Part shown: piece by piece, positions 1-7,969 of the stretch
How the letters are laid out: each line of letters starts with the position of its first letter
Numbering within the stretch: the stretch's first letter is position 1
From: Caulobacteraceae bacterium
GTDB lineage: Bacteria > Pseudomonadota > Alphaproteobacteria > Caulobacterales > Caulobacteraceae
Reading direction: 5' to 3'
Assembly: GCA_947475465.1 (NCBI GenBank)
Contig: CANJLK010000001.1
Coordinates: 222,513 to 286,512, forward strand
Length of the DNA: 64,000 bases
Position numbers and translations under genes: made by a program
Notes under the pieces: model-generated
Told to the model about the DNA's origin: nothing
Seen by the model: the letters and a program-made list of their open reading frames with translations, nothing else
The model's database searches: none

Positions 1-405
1 CATGGAATGGGTCGCCGGCGCCACGGCGGCCTCGCCGGTGGCGACGCCCAGCCGGGTGAAGCCGAACTGCCAGAACGTGCCGGCGAAGCCGCCCAGCACC
101 GTCATCGCGCTCCACACGATGATCGCCCAGCCCAGAACCATCTTGCGCTTCCAGCGATCGATGAGGGTGGCGAGCGGAAAACCCATTACGGCGAAGACGA
201 AGGCGAACATCAAGCCTGAGATCAGCCCGATCTCAGTGTCGGAAAGCCCGAGGTCGCGCTTGATGCTCTGGACCAGAATGAACGGCAGCGCGCGGTCGAT
301 GTAGCTGAGCACCCAGACCAGCATGAGCACGACAGCGGCGTACCACTCCACGATCCCGGGCTTTTTCTCGGGCGCCGTCGAGGCGGGCGTCGGATCAGCT
401 GGCAT
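1..405 (-). CDS. MFS transporter, N-terminal part (runs off left edge)
   Basis: Only the first ~135 residues are visible; the rest lies beyond the window. The N-terminus is cytoplasmic, followed by a hydrophobic segment with the motif LSYIDRALPFI, then a loop (SIKRDLGLSD) and a second membrane segment ending in the MFS signature-like PLATLIDRWKRK. This matches the inner-membrane major facilitator superfamily, and resembles the complete permease at 37778-39061 (same D-R and IKRDL-LSD pattern). The ATG at 403-405 lies 31 nt after the stop of the PNPOx-like gene, so both may be cotranscribed. Substrate unknown; an organic acid or aromatic compound is plausible from context. Confidence 0.85.
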   Translation of the reverse strand, partial: MPADPTPASTAPEKKPGIVEWYAAVVLMLVWVLSYIDRALPFILVQSIKRDLGLSDTEIGLISGLMFAFVFAVMGFPLATLIDRWKRKMVLGWAIIVWSAMTVLGGFAGTFWQFGFTRLGVATGEAAVAPATHSM

Positions 406-436
406 CAGGCGGCTGCTTTGCAGGTCAAAGGTTCCT

Positions 437-1039
437 TCACGCGTCGGCCGATACGACCTTGGCGACCGGCTCGATCTCGGTGACCACAAACTTGCGGACC
501 GGGCCCTGGAAGTAGGACGCGCTCCAGGCCTGGTGCAGGTATTCGCCGACCGCGGGCATCCGCCAGGAGGTCACCCTCGATTTGGCGACGTCGATGGCGA
601 CGAGGGCGCGCGGTTCGTCCCAGGTCATGTTGCTGTAGGCCTCAGCCCAAAGCCATTCCTCCCGGCCGTCGGGCAAGACCGTCGCGCCGCGCCAGTCCGG
701 GCTGCGGATCGGGCGGCGCAGGTCGCGCCATTCGTCGTCCTGGCCGGGCTCGAACCGGATTTCGGCCGTGCCCTTGATCGTCACCTTGCGGCGGAAATAG
801 TCGTTGTCGTCGACCGAGATGCAGCAGCGCGGGTCGCGCCGCAGGTTGGCCAGCCAGATGTCCCGCTCGCGGGCGGTGATGTAGATCGTCCGGTCCTGAT
901 AGGCGAAGCCCACGGGAACCACCGATGGCCAGCCGTCCTCGCCGATCGTGCCGATGCGCAGGAGCCCGTTCTGGGCGCCGTCGCCGGCGCGGCCGCCGGA
1001 CAGAACACCTTCGATCTCCTCGGTGCTCAGCTTCGGCAT
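437..1039 (-). CDS. Pyridoxamine 5'-phosphate oxidase-fold flavoprotein-like protein
   Basis: A 200-residue protein with the split-barrel pattern of the PNPOx-like family: LLRIGTIGEDGWPSVVPVGFAY, then IYITARERDIWLANLRRDPRCCISVDD, a lysine-rich VTIKGTAEI strand and a C-terminal SRVTSW strand. Family members bind FMN, F420 or heme and reduce diverse substrates. The ATG at 1039 is preceded by GGGAGA at a usable distance. It is divergent from the small barrel protein at 1200 and followed by the MFS gene. Flavin reductase or F420-dependent reductase activity cannot be distinguished from the sequence. Confidence 0.8.
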   Translation of the reverse strand: MPKLSTEEIEGVLSGGRAGDGAQNGLLRIGTIGEDGWPSVVPVGFAYQDRTIYITARERDIWLANLRRDPRCCISVDDNDYFRRKVTIKGTAEIRFEPGQDDEWRDLRRPIRSPDWRGATVLPDGREEWLWAEAYSNMTWDEPRALVAIDVAKSRVTSWRMPAVGEYLHQAWSASYFQGPVRKFVVTEIEPVAKVVSADA

Positions 1040-1199
1040 GGCGGCGTCTCCCTGGTGACCTCCGGGGCAAGCTTGTTCCGCCCGCCTCCATAAGGCAGCG
1101 TCGCACAGCCGCCGCCGAATTCAATCCGCGAAGCCGGAGCCAGCGGGGGGTTACGCGGGAGGGCCCGATGCGCGGGTCGCCCCGAAGGGAGGATTGCGC

Positions 1200-1517
1200 A
1201 TGGCGAGATATGTTCAATTGGTGATGGTCAATGCCCGCGAGGGCCAGGATGACGATCTCAACCGTTGGCTCGACGAGGACCATATTCCCGAACTGGTGGA
1301 AATGGCCGGCTATGTGACCTGTCACCGCTTCGAACTCGCCCCGGAAGAGGCCGGCAATCCCATGTCGCCCAGGCGCTACATGCACCTCTACGAATTCGAG
1401 ACTGACGACCTTGTGGCCACCAAGGCGCGCATCGACGCGCAGCGCCATCGCCTGACGCCGCTCCCTGACGCCCTCGACCAGAGGGACATGTTCTACGCCT
1501 ACTACAAGGCGCGCTAG
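1200..1517 (+). CDS. Small dimeric alpha/beta-barrel (EthD/DUF4286-like) protein
   Basis: A 105-residue protein beginning MARYVQLVMVNAREGQDDDL, with NRWLDEDHIPELVEMAGYVTCHRFELA, typical of ferredoxin-like dimeric alpha/beta-barrel proteins (EthD or DUF4286-like), in which the W..-DEDHIPE segment is characteristic. The ATG at 1200 is preferred over an in-frame TTG at 1194 because AGGGAGGA at 1186-1193 sits 6 nt upstream of the ATG. Its stop lies 2 nt from the convergent esterase stop. Such proteins often accompany oxygenases or act as small decarboxylases or isomerases in degradation clusters; the exact function is unknown. Confidence 0.75.
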   Translation: MARYVQLVMVNAREGQDDDLNRWLDEDHIPELVEMAGYVTCHRFELAPEEAGNPMSPRRYMHLYEFETDDLVATKARIDAQRHRLTPLPDALDQRDMFYAYYKAR

Positions 1518-1519
1518 GC

Positions 1520-3094
1520 TCAGAGAATCCAGAGCGCCCGGCGGACGGCGTCGGGGTCATCGACCACGGCGGACTGGGTATTGAACCGCATGGTCGCGCG
1601 GTCCTTGAGGTCATAGGCCGGCCAGGGCGCTTGCGCCGTCGATGGGTTTCCGGTGCGGGCGAAGGCCAGCAGCGCGCCGCTGTAGGCCTTGGCGCAGAGG
1701 TCGGCCGACGCGGCCTGATCGCCGACCACGCTGGATCCCACTTCGACATTGTCCATAATGAAGGGGATGTCGACCCCGTGCCCGGCCCGGAAACGGCCGC
1801 CTAACGTCGGGGACTCCCAGTCGAAGATGTAGAAGTAGGAGGGTGCGGCGCCGTCTGTGATCCGGCGCTCAATCATGCCGATCGAGGCCGCCCGCGCGCC
1901 GCGGTCTGTCTGGATGGCCACCCACTGTTTGGCGGGGCTCAGGGCAGTTTCCGCATAGGCCGCAAGCACCGCATCCGTCCGCGCCCCGGCGAAGGGCCGG
2001 ACCCGCGCCTCCAGCTCGGCGAGAGTGAGTGTATCGTCCCAGATCTTCGGGTCGTGGTGGGTCCAGTACTGCACCTCGTCGCGGGTGATGCCGATCATCA
2101 GCGGCACATCGGCCGACGACGGCGGCGAACTCACGTCGAAGGGGTGGGCCGGCAGGCTCGAGCCGTCGACCACCGGCGTGAACCCGCCCGAGGCGGTGGC
2201 GGTGGGCACGAAGGGCGTCCCTTCCGACGGCGCCAGTCCGATGGCCAGGGCGGCCTGACTCGCGGCCAGGATCGCTTCGATCGGGGCCTGCTGCAGGGCC
2301 GCGGCGTCGGCGCCGACTGCTAGGCCCTCCAGGACCTTGCGCGCTAGGGCTGTCGCGCCATTGCGCGACATCGCGCGCATCAGCGGGCCGCTCATCACCA
2401 CCGCCTTGTGGAACAGGCCCTTGGCGGCTGGATAGGCCATCAAGGTGGTGACCTTCGCTCCGCCGCCGGATTCGCCGAAGATCGTCACATTGCCGGGGTC
2501 GCCCCCGAAAGCCGCGATATTGTCCCGCACCCAGGCCAGGGCCTGGGCGATATCGGCGATCCCGTTGTTGCCGGAGTGGGCGAAGCGCTCGTCGAGGATG
2601 TCGCCCAGATGCAGGTAGCCGAAGACGTTCAGGCGATGGTTCAGGGTGACCACCACCACGTCGCCGCGCCGGCAAAGGTTGGAGCCATCGTACCAGGCGA
2701 CTTCGGAGCATGTGGACGCAAACCCACCGCCGTGCAGCCAGACCATCACCGGGCGGCGGGCGACCTGGGTGTCCGCGCCCTGGAGGCCGGGCGTGAAGAC
2801 GTTTACATGCAGGCAGTCCTCGCTCATCGGCTGGTCCAGCCGCAGCACGGGCTCCATGACGTCGCGCAGAGCCTCGCGGCCGAACACTGGCGAGGCTTGA
2901 GGCGACTTCGGCCCCTCGACCGCCGCGTCGCGGATGCCGGTCCATGGCTGGGGCGGACGGGGCGGCATGAAGCGCCCGGAGCCGGCCGTGGACGCCCCGT
3001 AGGGGATATTGCGGAAGACCAGGACCCCGCGGTCGTTGACCAGCCCCTGGACCTTGCCGTCACGGATTTCGACTATCGGCGTGTCTGGCGTCAT
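1520..3094 (-). CDS. Type-B carboxylesterase
   Basis: About 524 residues, the usual size for carboxylesterase/cholinesterase family enzymes. Visible features are the N-terminal GKVQGLVNDRGVLVFRNIPYG, the SEDCLHVNVFTP segment, the oxyanion-hole stretch WLHGGGF, the nucleophile elbow FGESGGGA, an acidic triad candidate in GITRDEVQYW and the catalytic His in AGHGVDIPF. No convincing signal peptide, so probably cytoplasmic. It would hydrolyse esters of bulky alcohols or lactones. The start is uncertain: ATG at 3094 is chosen, but in-frame GTG (3109) and TTG (3121) exist. It follows the uncharacterised gene at 3137 by about 40 nt and could end that operon. Confidence 0.9.
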   Translation of the reverse strand: MTPDTPIVEIRDGKVQGLVNDRGVLVFRNIPYGASTAGSGRFMPPRPPQPWTGIRDAAVEGPKSPQASPVFGREALRDVMEPVLRLDQPMSEDCLHVNVFTPGLQGADTQVARRPVMVWLHGGGFASTCSEVAWYDGSNLCRRGDVVVVTLNHRLNVFGYLHLGDILDERFAHSGNNGIADIAQALAWVRDNIAAFGGDPGNVTIFGESGGGAKVTTLMAYPAAKGLFHKAVVMSGPLMRAMSRNGATALARKVLEGLAVGADAAALQQAPIEAILAASQAALAIGLAPSEGTPFVPTATASGGFTPVVDGSSLPAHPFDVSSPPSSADVPLMIGITRDEVQYWTHHDPKIWDDTLTLAELEARVRPFAGARTDAVLAAYAETALSPAKQWVAIQTDRGARAASIGMIERRITDGAAPSYFYIFDWESPTLGGRFRAGHGVDIPFIMDNVEVGSSVVGDQAASADLCAKAYSGALLAFARTGNPSTAQAPWPAYDLKDRATMRFNTQSAVVDDPDAVRRALWIL

Positions 3095-3136
3095 CGCTTC
3101 AACATCCACTTTGCGCGGCAAGGATCGTCATCAGGC

Positions 3137-4075
3137 TCAGGCCGGTGATTTCGCGGCGAGCTTCAGGTCGCGCCGGAGGTCGCGGAACTTCGCCGGCGCC
3201 CAGGTGTCCTGGTCCTGACCCCACGCCACGGCGCCGCTGGGCATGGTCCAGCGCACCAGGCACATCCAGCAGAGGTAGGGATTGCTGGGCTGGGCGAAGC
3301 GGTTCTCGATCACGCCGCGGATGACCTGTTCGACACCCGTTTCGTCGTACAGGCGCAGGATCACTTCGGTGGGGCGGCCCTCGGCGTCGCGGGCGACCTC
3401 GCGGGTCCCGTGCTTGATCAGCCGATTGCCCTGCGGGGTCAGGAAGAAGCCCAGCATCAGCCGGTCCTCGTCCGAGGCCTCATCCCACTTCGTCGCGACC
3501 TGGAATCCATCGGTGGCCGACGCTGCGCCATAGGCATAGCCGACGCGGGCCCGCTGGCTCGTCTCGCGGCGGGGCGACCAGGTTCGGTCGCGCATGTCGA
3601 AGCAGTCGACCGCGATGGTCTCGCCATCCAGCACGATCTCGCCGGTCACCCGTCCGTACTGGTCGAGGTGCCCATAGCCGTTGGCGACGCCATAGGGCAC
3701 CGCCGGGCTCAGGCCCTTGTAGACGAGGTCCACGGAAACCCTGTCGCCGTCGCTGTAGCGCAGCCGGTAGCTGTCCATGGGCGACAGGCGCTCAATCTCG
3801 AACCCGGAGGCGAGCTTGAAGTTGGTGACGTCGATGTCCTTGGGCATCGCCTCGTACCAGAGGGTCCGCTGGTAGGGGATCTCCCAGACGTTCTCCGCAT
3901 CGGGGCCCCAAATCCACAGCGACGGGCAGACGATGCCCATGTTGGTGCGGAACTGCATGTAGAAGCTGAGCGCCAACTTGCGCTCGGGGACATTCGCGCA
4001 GAACCAGACCGTCTCGGTCCAGTAGCGGTCGTCGTTGACCGGCGGATGCAGGAAGTCGTCATTGGGCGTCAGCAC
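3137..4075 (-). CDS. Uncharacterised protein, possible CrtC/AttH-like lipocalin fold (DUF7064/7065-like)
   Basis: A 312-residue protein with no catalytic motif I can assign. It starts LTPNDDFLHPPVNDDRYWTE and is rich in Trp/Tyr beta-strand segments (WIWGPDAENVW, LWYEAMPKD, HLDQYGRVTGEIVLDGE, DMRDRTWSPR). This layout resembles the beta-rich CrtC/AttH-type lipocalin-like proteins found beside catabolic genes in actinobacteria and proteobacteria, often labelled DUF7064/DUF7065. The start is GTG at 4073-4075, whose first base overlaps the last base of the CoA ligase stop TAG (TAGTG), so the two genes are translationally coupled. A binding or hydration role on the same substrate as the ligase is inference. 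Confidence 0.7.
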   Translation of the reverse strand: MLTPNDDFLHPPVNDDRYWTETVWFCANVPERKLALSFYMQFRTNMGIVCPSLWIWGPDAENVWEIPYQRTLWYEAMPKDIDVTNFKLASGFEIERLSPMDSYRLRYSDGDRVSVDLVYKGLSPAVPYGVANGYGHLDQYGRVTGEIVLDGETIAVDCFDMRDRTWSPRRETSQRARVGYAYGAASATDGFQVATKWDEASDEDRLMLGFFLTPQGNRLIKHGTREVARDAEGRPTEVILRLYDETGVEQVIRGVIENRFAQPSNPYLCWMCLVRWTMPSGAVAWGQDQDTWAPAKFRDLRRDLKLAAKSPA

Positions 4076-5658
4076 TATGATGGTCTCTCTATCCTAAGGG
4101 CGCCGGCCCCGCGCTCGCGGTCCCAGACTGTGTCGCGGCTGAAGGAAGACACGATCGTCTGGCGATCGAGCTTGCCGTTCGGCAGTTTGGGCAGCGGCGC
4201 CTGGCTGATCGACACGAACCTGGGCAGCTTGAAGCGCGAGAGGCGCTCCCCGGCCTGGGCGAGCAAGCCAGCCGCGTCCAGGCGGGCGTTGGTGTCGATA
4301 CGCAGGCAGGCGACGACTTCCTCGGCGCGAAGCGGATCGGGCGTGCCGAAGACCAGGCATTCCCGGACGCCCGGGACCTGGAGCAGGACGTTTTCAACTT
4401 CCTCGGCGCTGATGTTCTCGCCCGAGCGCTTGATCACGTTCTTGGCCCGCCCTTCGAAGTAAGCGCGCCCTTCGTAATCCACCCGCCCCAGATCGCCGGA
4501 CGAAATCCAGTCGCCGTGCTTGACCTTGGCGGTGCTCTCCGGATCGCGGTGGTAGCCGATCATCACGTGGCGATGGTTGAGCCGCAGTTCACCGACCGCA
4601 CCGGCGGGAACGGGCTGATTGTCCGCCCCTACGCAACCGACCTCGACGCCGGCCATGGCCTTGCCGATGTAACCGGCGGCCGGCTCGGTGCGCAGGCCCT
4701 CGCTCATAGTCTGCATGGCGCCCGTCTCGGTCATGCCCCAGCACATGTGCAGGTCGACATCGAAGCGCCGCACGAACTCGGCGTTGAAGGCGTGGGTGTA
4801 GATCGCCCGCAGGCTGGTCGAGCGGGGCTCGGGCGTCGCCTCCAGCAGCAGGTTGAGGTGGGTGGGGAACAGGCAGCAGACCGTGGCGCCGCTGGCGTCG
4901 GCCTGGCGCCAGAACTGCGACGGGCTGAACCGATCGACCATGGCGAGCGCGCAACCGCACCGGATGCAGGTCCCCAGGGCGGTGAGCAGGCCGACGGCGT
5001 GGGCCAGCGGGGTCGGCAGGAAGACGACGTCACGGGCCTCGACCGACAGGATGACCCGAACGCCCTCGCCGACGCTCAGGGTGGCGCCGGCCGGGACAAG
5101 GACTCCCTTGGGCCGTCCCGAACTGCCGGAGGTGTAGAGCAGGGCGGAGGGCGACAGGTCGGAGTAGCCGGCCAGGGTGCGGTAGGGCAGGGGCTCGGCC
5201 AGGCGCAGCGACGCCAAGGTGGGGCCGGATGCTTCGGGTCCCCCGTCCGTGGCGATGAGCTGGGTAAGGCCCGGAAGTTCGCCAAGGCGGGGGCGCAGGC
5301 GGTCAAGCAGGGCGGTTTCGGCGAACAGAAAGCGGGTCTGCGAATGGTTCAGCTGGAACGCCAGCTCCTCGAAGGTCGCCGCCGCCTGCACCGGCATGGT
5401 GACCGCGCCGACCCATTGCAGGGCCAGGTGCAGCAGCAGGTCGTCAGCGCGGTTGGCCATGGCCACGGCGACGATATCGCCCTGGACTATGCCGAGGTCG
5501 GTCAGGCCGTGGGCGATCCGTGCGATCTGGTCGTGCGCGGCGCCGAAGGTGAGGACCCCGCCCTCGGTCCACAGGAACCGCTTGTCGCGGCTGCGCCCGA
5601 CCCGCTGCGCCCAGGCGTCGCGCAGGGGCAGGTTCGCGTCGTCGGCGTCAGGCTGCAT
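4075..5658 (-). CDS. Acyl-CoA synthetase (AMP-dependent ligase, CaiC-like)
   Basis: A 527-residue ANL-superfamily enzyme that activates a carboxylic acid with ATP and CoA. The P-loop SALLYTSGSSGRPKGV lies near residues 171-186, the A5 motif reads CWGMTETGA, the A7/A8 hinge is SSGDLGRVDYEG...AKNVIKRSGENISAEEVE, and the C-terminal lysine occurs in KLPNGKLDRQ. Similarity is to crotonobetaine/carnitine-type and short aromatic or alicyclic acid ligases. Its start overlaps the 3' end of the phosphotransferase gene by 11 nt and its stop overlaps the next gene by 1 nt, defining a three-gene minus-strand operon. The acid substrate is not predictable. Confidence 0.92.
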   Translation of the reverse strand: MQPDADDANLPLRDAWAQRVGRSRDKRFLWTEGGVLTFGAAHDQIARIAHGLTDLGIVQGDIVAVAMANRADDLLLHLALQWVGAVTMPVQAAATFEELAFQLNHSQTRFLFAETALLDRLRPRLGELPGLTQLIATDGGPEASGPTLASLRLAEPLPYRTLAGYSDLSPSALLYTSGSSGRPKGVLVPAGATLSVGEGVRVILSVEARDVVFLPTPLAHAVGLLTALGTCIRCGCALAMVDRFSPSQFWRQADASGATVCCLFPTHLNLLLEATPEPRSTSLRAIYTHAFNAEFVRRFDVDLHMCWGMTETGAMQTMSEGLRTEPAAGYIGKAMAGVEVGCVGADNQPVPAGAVGELRLNHRHVMIGYHRDPESTAKVKHGDWISSGDLGRVDYEGRAYFEGRAKNVIKRSGENISAEEVENVLLQVPGVRECLVFGTPDPLRAEEVVACLRIDTNARLDAAGLLAQAGERLSRFKLPRFVSISQAPLPKLPNGKLDRQTIVSSFSRDTVWDRERGAGALRIERPS

Positions 5659-6883
5659 GGACGGTCTCGGCCGGGAGGAAGCTGGCGGGCCGGCGCTCGG
5701 CCTGTTCGCGCGCGGCCGGCAGCCAGCGCAGGCGCTCGACGACCTCGGGGGCCAGCGCCTCGCGCGAGCCGCTGGCGGCCCGCGTGGCGGGCGCCGGAGC
5801 AGCGGCGATCTGGGTGAGGAGATTGCGAATCCGTTTCGTCCAGGCGGTCAGCGCCTCGTCGGTCGCGAGCTTCGGCAGCATGACCTCGTTCAGGTCCCGG
5901 GCGGCTTCGCGCAGGAGGTCGACGGGGAAGGCGGCGGGCTCCAGCCGGGCCGAGGCCAGGACATCCCCGAGCGTCTGGCCCTCGAGCTGCGCCAATCCCT
6001 CCAGCACGTGGTATTCCAGGGCCGGGATGAGCGTCATCTGCAGCAGGCGTTCCTTTCCGGACCGGGGTTCGGCGGCGGCGGACAGGCAGATCACCAGCAT
6101 GCGCAGGAACCCGAACGCCTGCCAGAACCGCTGGCGCTGCACGTCACGGCCGCCGAGGCCGACGACGCCATAGGCCCGCGCGACCTGCGCGCCGAAATCG
6201 CCAAGGTCCAGACCGTAGAGCGCGGCCCGCACCGTTATCCAGGCCAGGTCGTCCATGGGATCGCCCAGATGGGCCATTTCCCAATCCAGCATCGCGGTGA
6301 CCTTGTCGCCGTGGCGCAGGTAGTTCCCGGGACCGGGGTCCCCATGGCAGAGCACCGTCCGGGCGGGTTCGGCGGGCCTGAGCCGAAGCAGTTCGGCGAA
6401 GGCATGGTCCGCCACGGCCGAGCGTCCCGGCGCCTTGTCCGCCAGGATGGCCCGCCACACCGTCAGCTCCCCGGCGATCGATGAGGTAAACCCCGGAAGG
6501 TCGAGCGACGCCGGATTCAGGTCGTGGAGTGCGCGCAGGCAGCGCAGATAGTCGTCGAGCGCCTCGCCCCTGAAGTCGTGGTCGCCGGACAGACATTCGG
6601 TCGCCAGCACCGCCGCCGTTCGATCCTCGGCAAGGACCCCCGGCGTCGGCAGGCCGCGGCCCTGCACGGCGCGGCAGACGTCGGCTTCCCGTTCCAGCGA
6701 AAATACGGTTCCGGAGAGCGGGCCGCCGCCGGTCTCATGGCGCAGGATGACGTTTCTGGGCGGTGTCTCGGCAGTCGTAATCCTGACCGTCATGCGCGCA
6801 TTGCCGACGGTCAGCCGCCGGGCGTCCGTGACCTCATGACCGAGCGCGCGTCTGGCCCAACCGACCAATCCCTCAAGGTCCAT
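5648..6883 (-). CDS. APH-fold phosphotransferase (ACAD10/11- and LvaA-like kinase)
   Basis: About 411 residues with the aminoglycoside-phosphotransferase fold: nucleotide-loop region NVILRHETGGGPLSG, catalytic loop VLCHGDPGPGNYL (HGD...N) and metal-binding AMLDWEMAHLGDPMDDLAW. DWE-x3-GDP-x2-DLA is the pattern of the APH domain in ACAD10/11, FadE36 and LvaA, which phosphorylate hydroxyacyl-CoA intermediates rather than antibiotics. Its overlap with a CoA ligase gene fits such a role and argues against drug resistance. The start is uncertain: ATG 6883 is used, TTG 6898 is possible. It is divergent from the esterase operon at 7040. Confidence 0.88.
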   Translation of the reverse strand: MDLEGLVGWARRALGHEVTDARRLTVGNARMTVRITTAETPPRNVILRHETGGGPLSGTVFSLEREADVCRAVQGRGLPTPGVLAEDRTAAVLATECLSGDHDFRGEALDDYLRCLRALHDLNPASLDLPGFTSSIAGELTVWRAILADKAPGRSAVADHAFAELLRLRPAEPARTVLCHGDPGPGNYLRHGDKVTAMLDWEMAHLGDPMDDLAWITVRAALYGLDLGDFGAQVARAYGVVGLGGRDVQRQRFWQAFGFLRMLVICLSAAAEPRSGKERLLQMTLIPALEYHVLEGLAQLEGQTLGDVLASARLEPAAFPVDLLREAARDLNEVMLPKLATDEALTAWTKRIRNLLTQIAAAPAPATRAASGSREALAPEVVERLRWLPAAREQAERRPASFLPAETVHAA

Positions 6884-7039
6884 CTCCCCGGTATCCAATC
6901 CATCTGGGCGCGACGGCGCCTCGGCGTGGTGCTTGTCGTGGTGACGATAGCGTTCCAGTCCGTGAAAACAATCGCCGAACGGACGGTCGAATGTGGGCGG
7001 CGGACGGGTTGCCCCTCGGGGGCGTCCGCGCCAGTGTCC

Positions 7040-7969
7040 ATGGCGATGCCGCTAGACGCTGAAATCGCGCGGGTCGTCGATCAACTCGGCGAGGCTCCCT
7101 ATCTGGACCTGGCGGCCATGCCGCTGGCGGAGGCGATGATCATCGCGCGGGCGCCGGTTCCGGCCTATCCGCCCGCCTCGCCCGAACTGACGATTCGCGA
7201 GGTCCAGCTGGAGGTGGAAGGCGGTCGGATCGAACTTCGCTGCTATACGCCGCCGGCCGAGGGCCTGCTGCCGATTGTCGTGCACCTGCATGGCGGCGGC
7301 TGGGTGACGGGCTCGCTGCCGTCGGAGGATGCACGCTGCCAGTTCATGGCCCTGCGCTCCGGCTGCGTGGTCGTGTCCGTGGGCTATCGCCTGAGCCCTG
7401 AGACAAGGTTTCCCCTGCCGGTCCAGGACAGCATCGCGGCCTGGGACTGGGCCTGCGCCAATGCCGGGTCCATCGGGGGCGATGCGAAGCGGATGGCGGT
7501 GAGCGGATCCAGCGCCGGCGGACAGCTCGCGGTGGCGATTCTGCTGACCCTGCGCCGTGACGGCCGACCGATGGCGCAGTTCCAGCTCCTGACTTACCCG
7601 GCCATCGACCCGCTGCTGAGCCAGCCCTCCTATGCCGAATTCGCCGATGGCCCCTTCATGACCAGGGCGCGCATGGCCTGGTACTGGGACCAGTATCTTG
7701 CCGGCGCAGACCGCCACGACCTGATGCTGGGAAGCCTGACCGCCGACCTGTCCGGCCTTCCGCCGGCGCTGGTGCAGGTCGCCGAGATGGATGTGCTGCG
7801 CGACGAGGGGGTCTTGTACGCCGAGCGGCTTCGGGCGCTTGGCGTCGAGGCCGAGGTCAGCCTGCACAAGGGCATGATCCATGGCTTCATTGCGATCGCT
7901 CCGAACCATCCGCAATCCACCGTGGCCTTGGAAGAGGCCTGCACGGCCCTGAGGAGACATCTCCTGTGA
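7040..7969 (+). CDS. Alpha/beta-hydrolase, HSL-family esterase/lactonase
   Basis: About 309 residues of the hormone-sensitive-lipase (family IV) type. The oxyanion motif VHLHGGGW, nucleophile motif SGSSAGGQ, Asp in VAEMDVLRDEG and His in GMIHGF form the expected catalytic set. No signal peptide is seen. The start is placed at ATG 7040, with another ATG at 7046. The last four bases overlap the GTG of the Baeyer-Villiger monooxygenase (GTGA), so they are tightly coupled. With that partner the likely job is opening the lactone or cleaving the ester produced by the monooxygenase, as ChnC does in cyclohexanol degradation; this is inference from context. Confidence 0.9.
   Translation: MAMPLDAEIARVVDQLGEAPYLDLAAMPLAEAMIIARAPVPAYPPASPELTIREVQLEVEGGRIELRCYTPPAEGLLPIVVHLHGGGWVTGSLPSEDARCQFMALRSGCVVVSVGYRLSPETRFPLPVQDSIAAWDWACANAGSIGGDAKRMAVSGSSAGGQLAVAILLTLRRDGRPMAQFQLLTYPAIDPLLSQPSYAEFADGPFMTRARMAWYWDQYLAGADRHDLMLGSLTADLSGLPPALVQVAEMDVLRDEGVLYAERLRALGVEAEVSLHKGMIHGFIAIAPNHPQSTVALEEACTALRRHLL

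Noticed and set aside
1194..1199. TTG start for the small barrel protein
   Set aside because: The AGGGAGGA site directly abuts the TTG and is six bases from the ATG at 1200, which is the better start.
5648..6883. Aminoglycoside resistance kinase
   Set aside because: The fold is APH-like, but DWE-x3-GDP and the overlap with a CoA ligase point to the ACAD10/11-LvaA kinase group.
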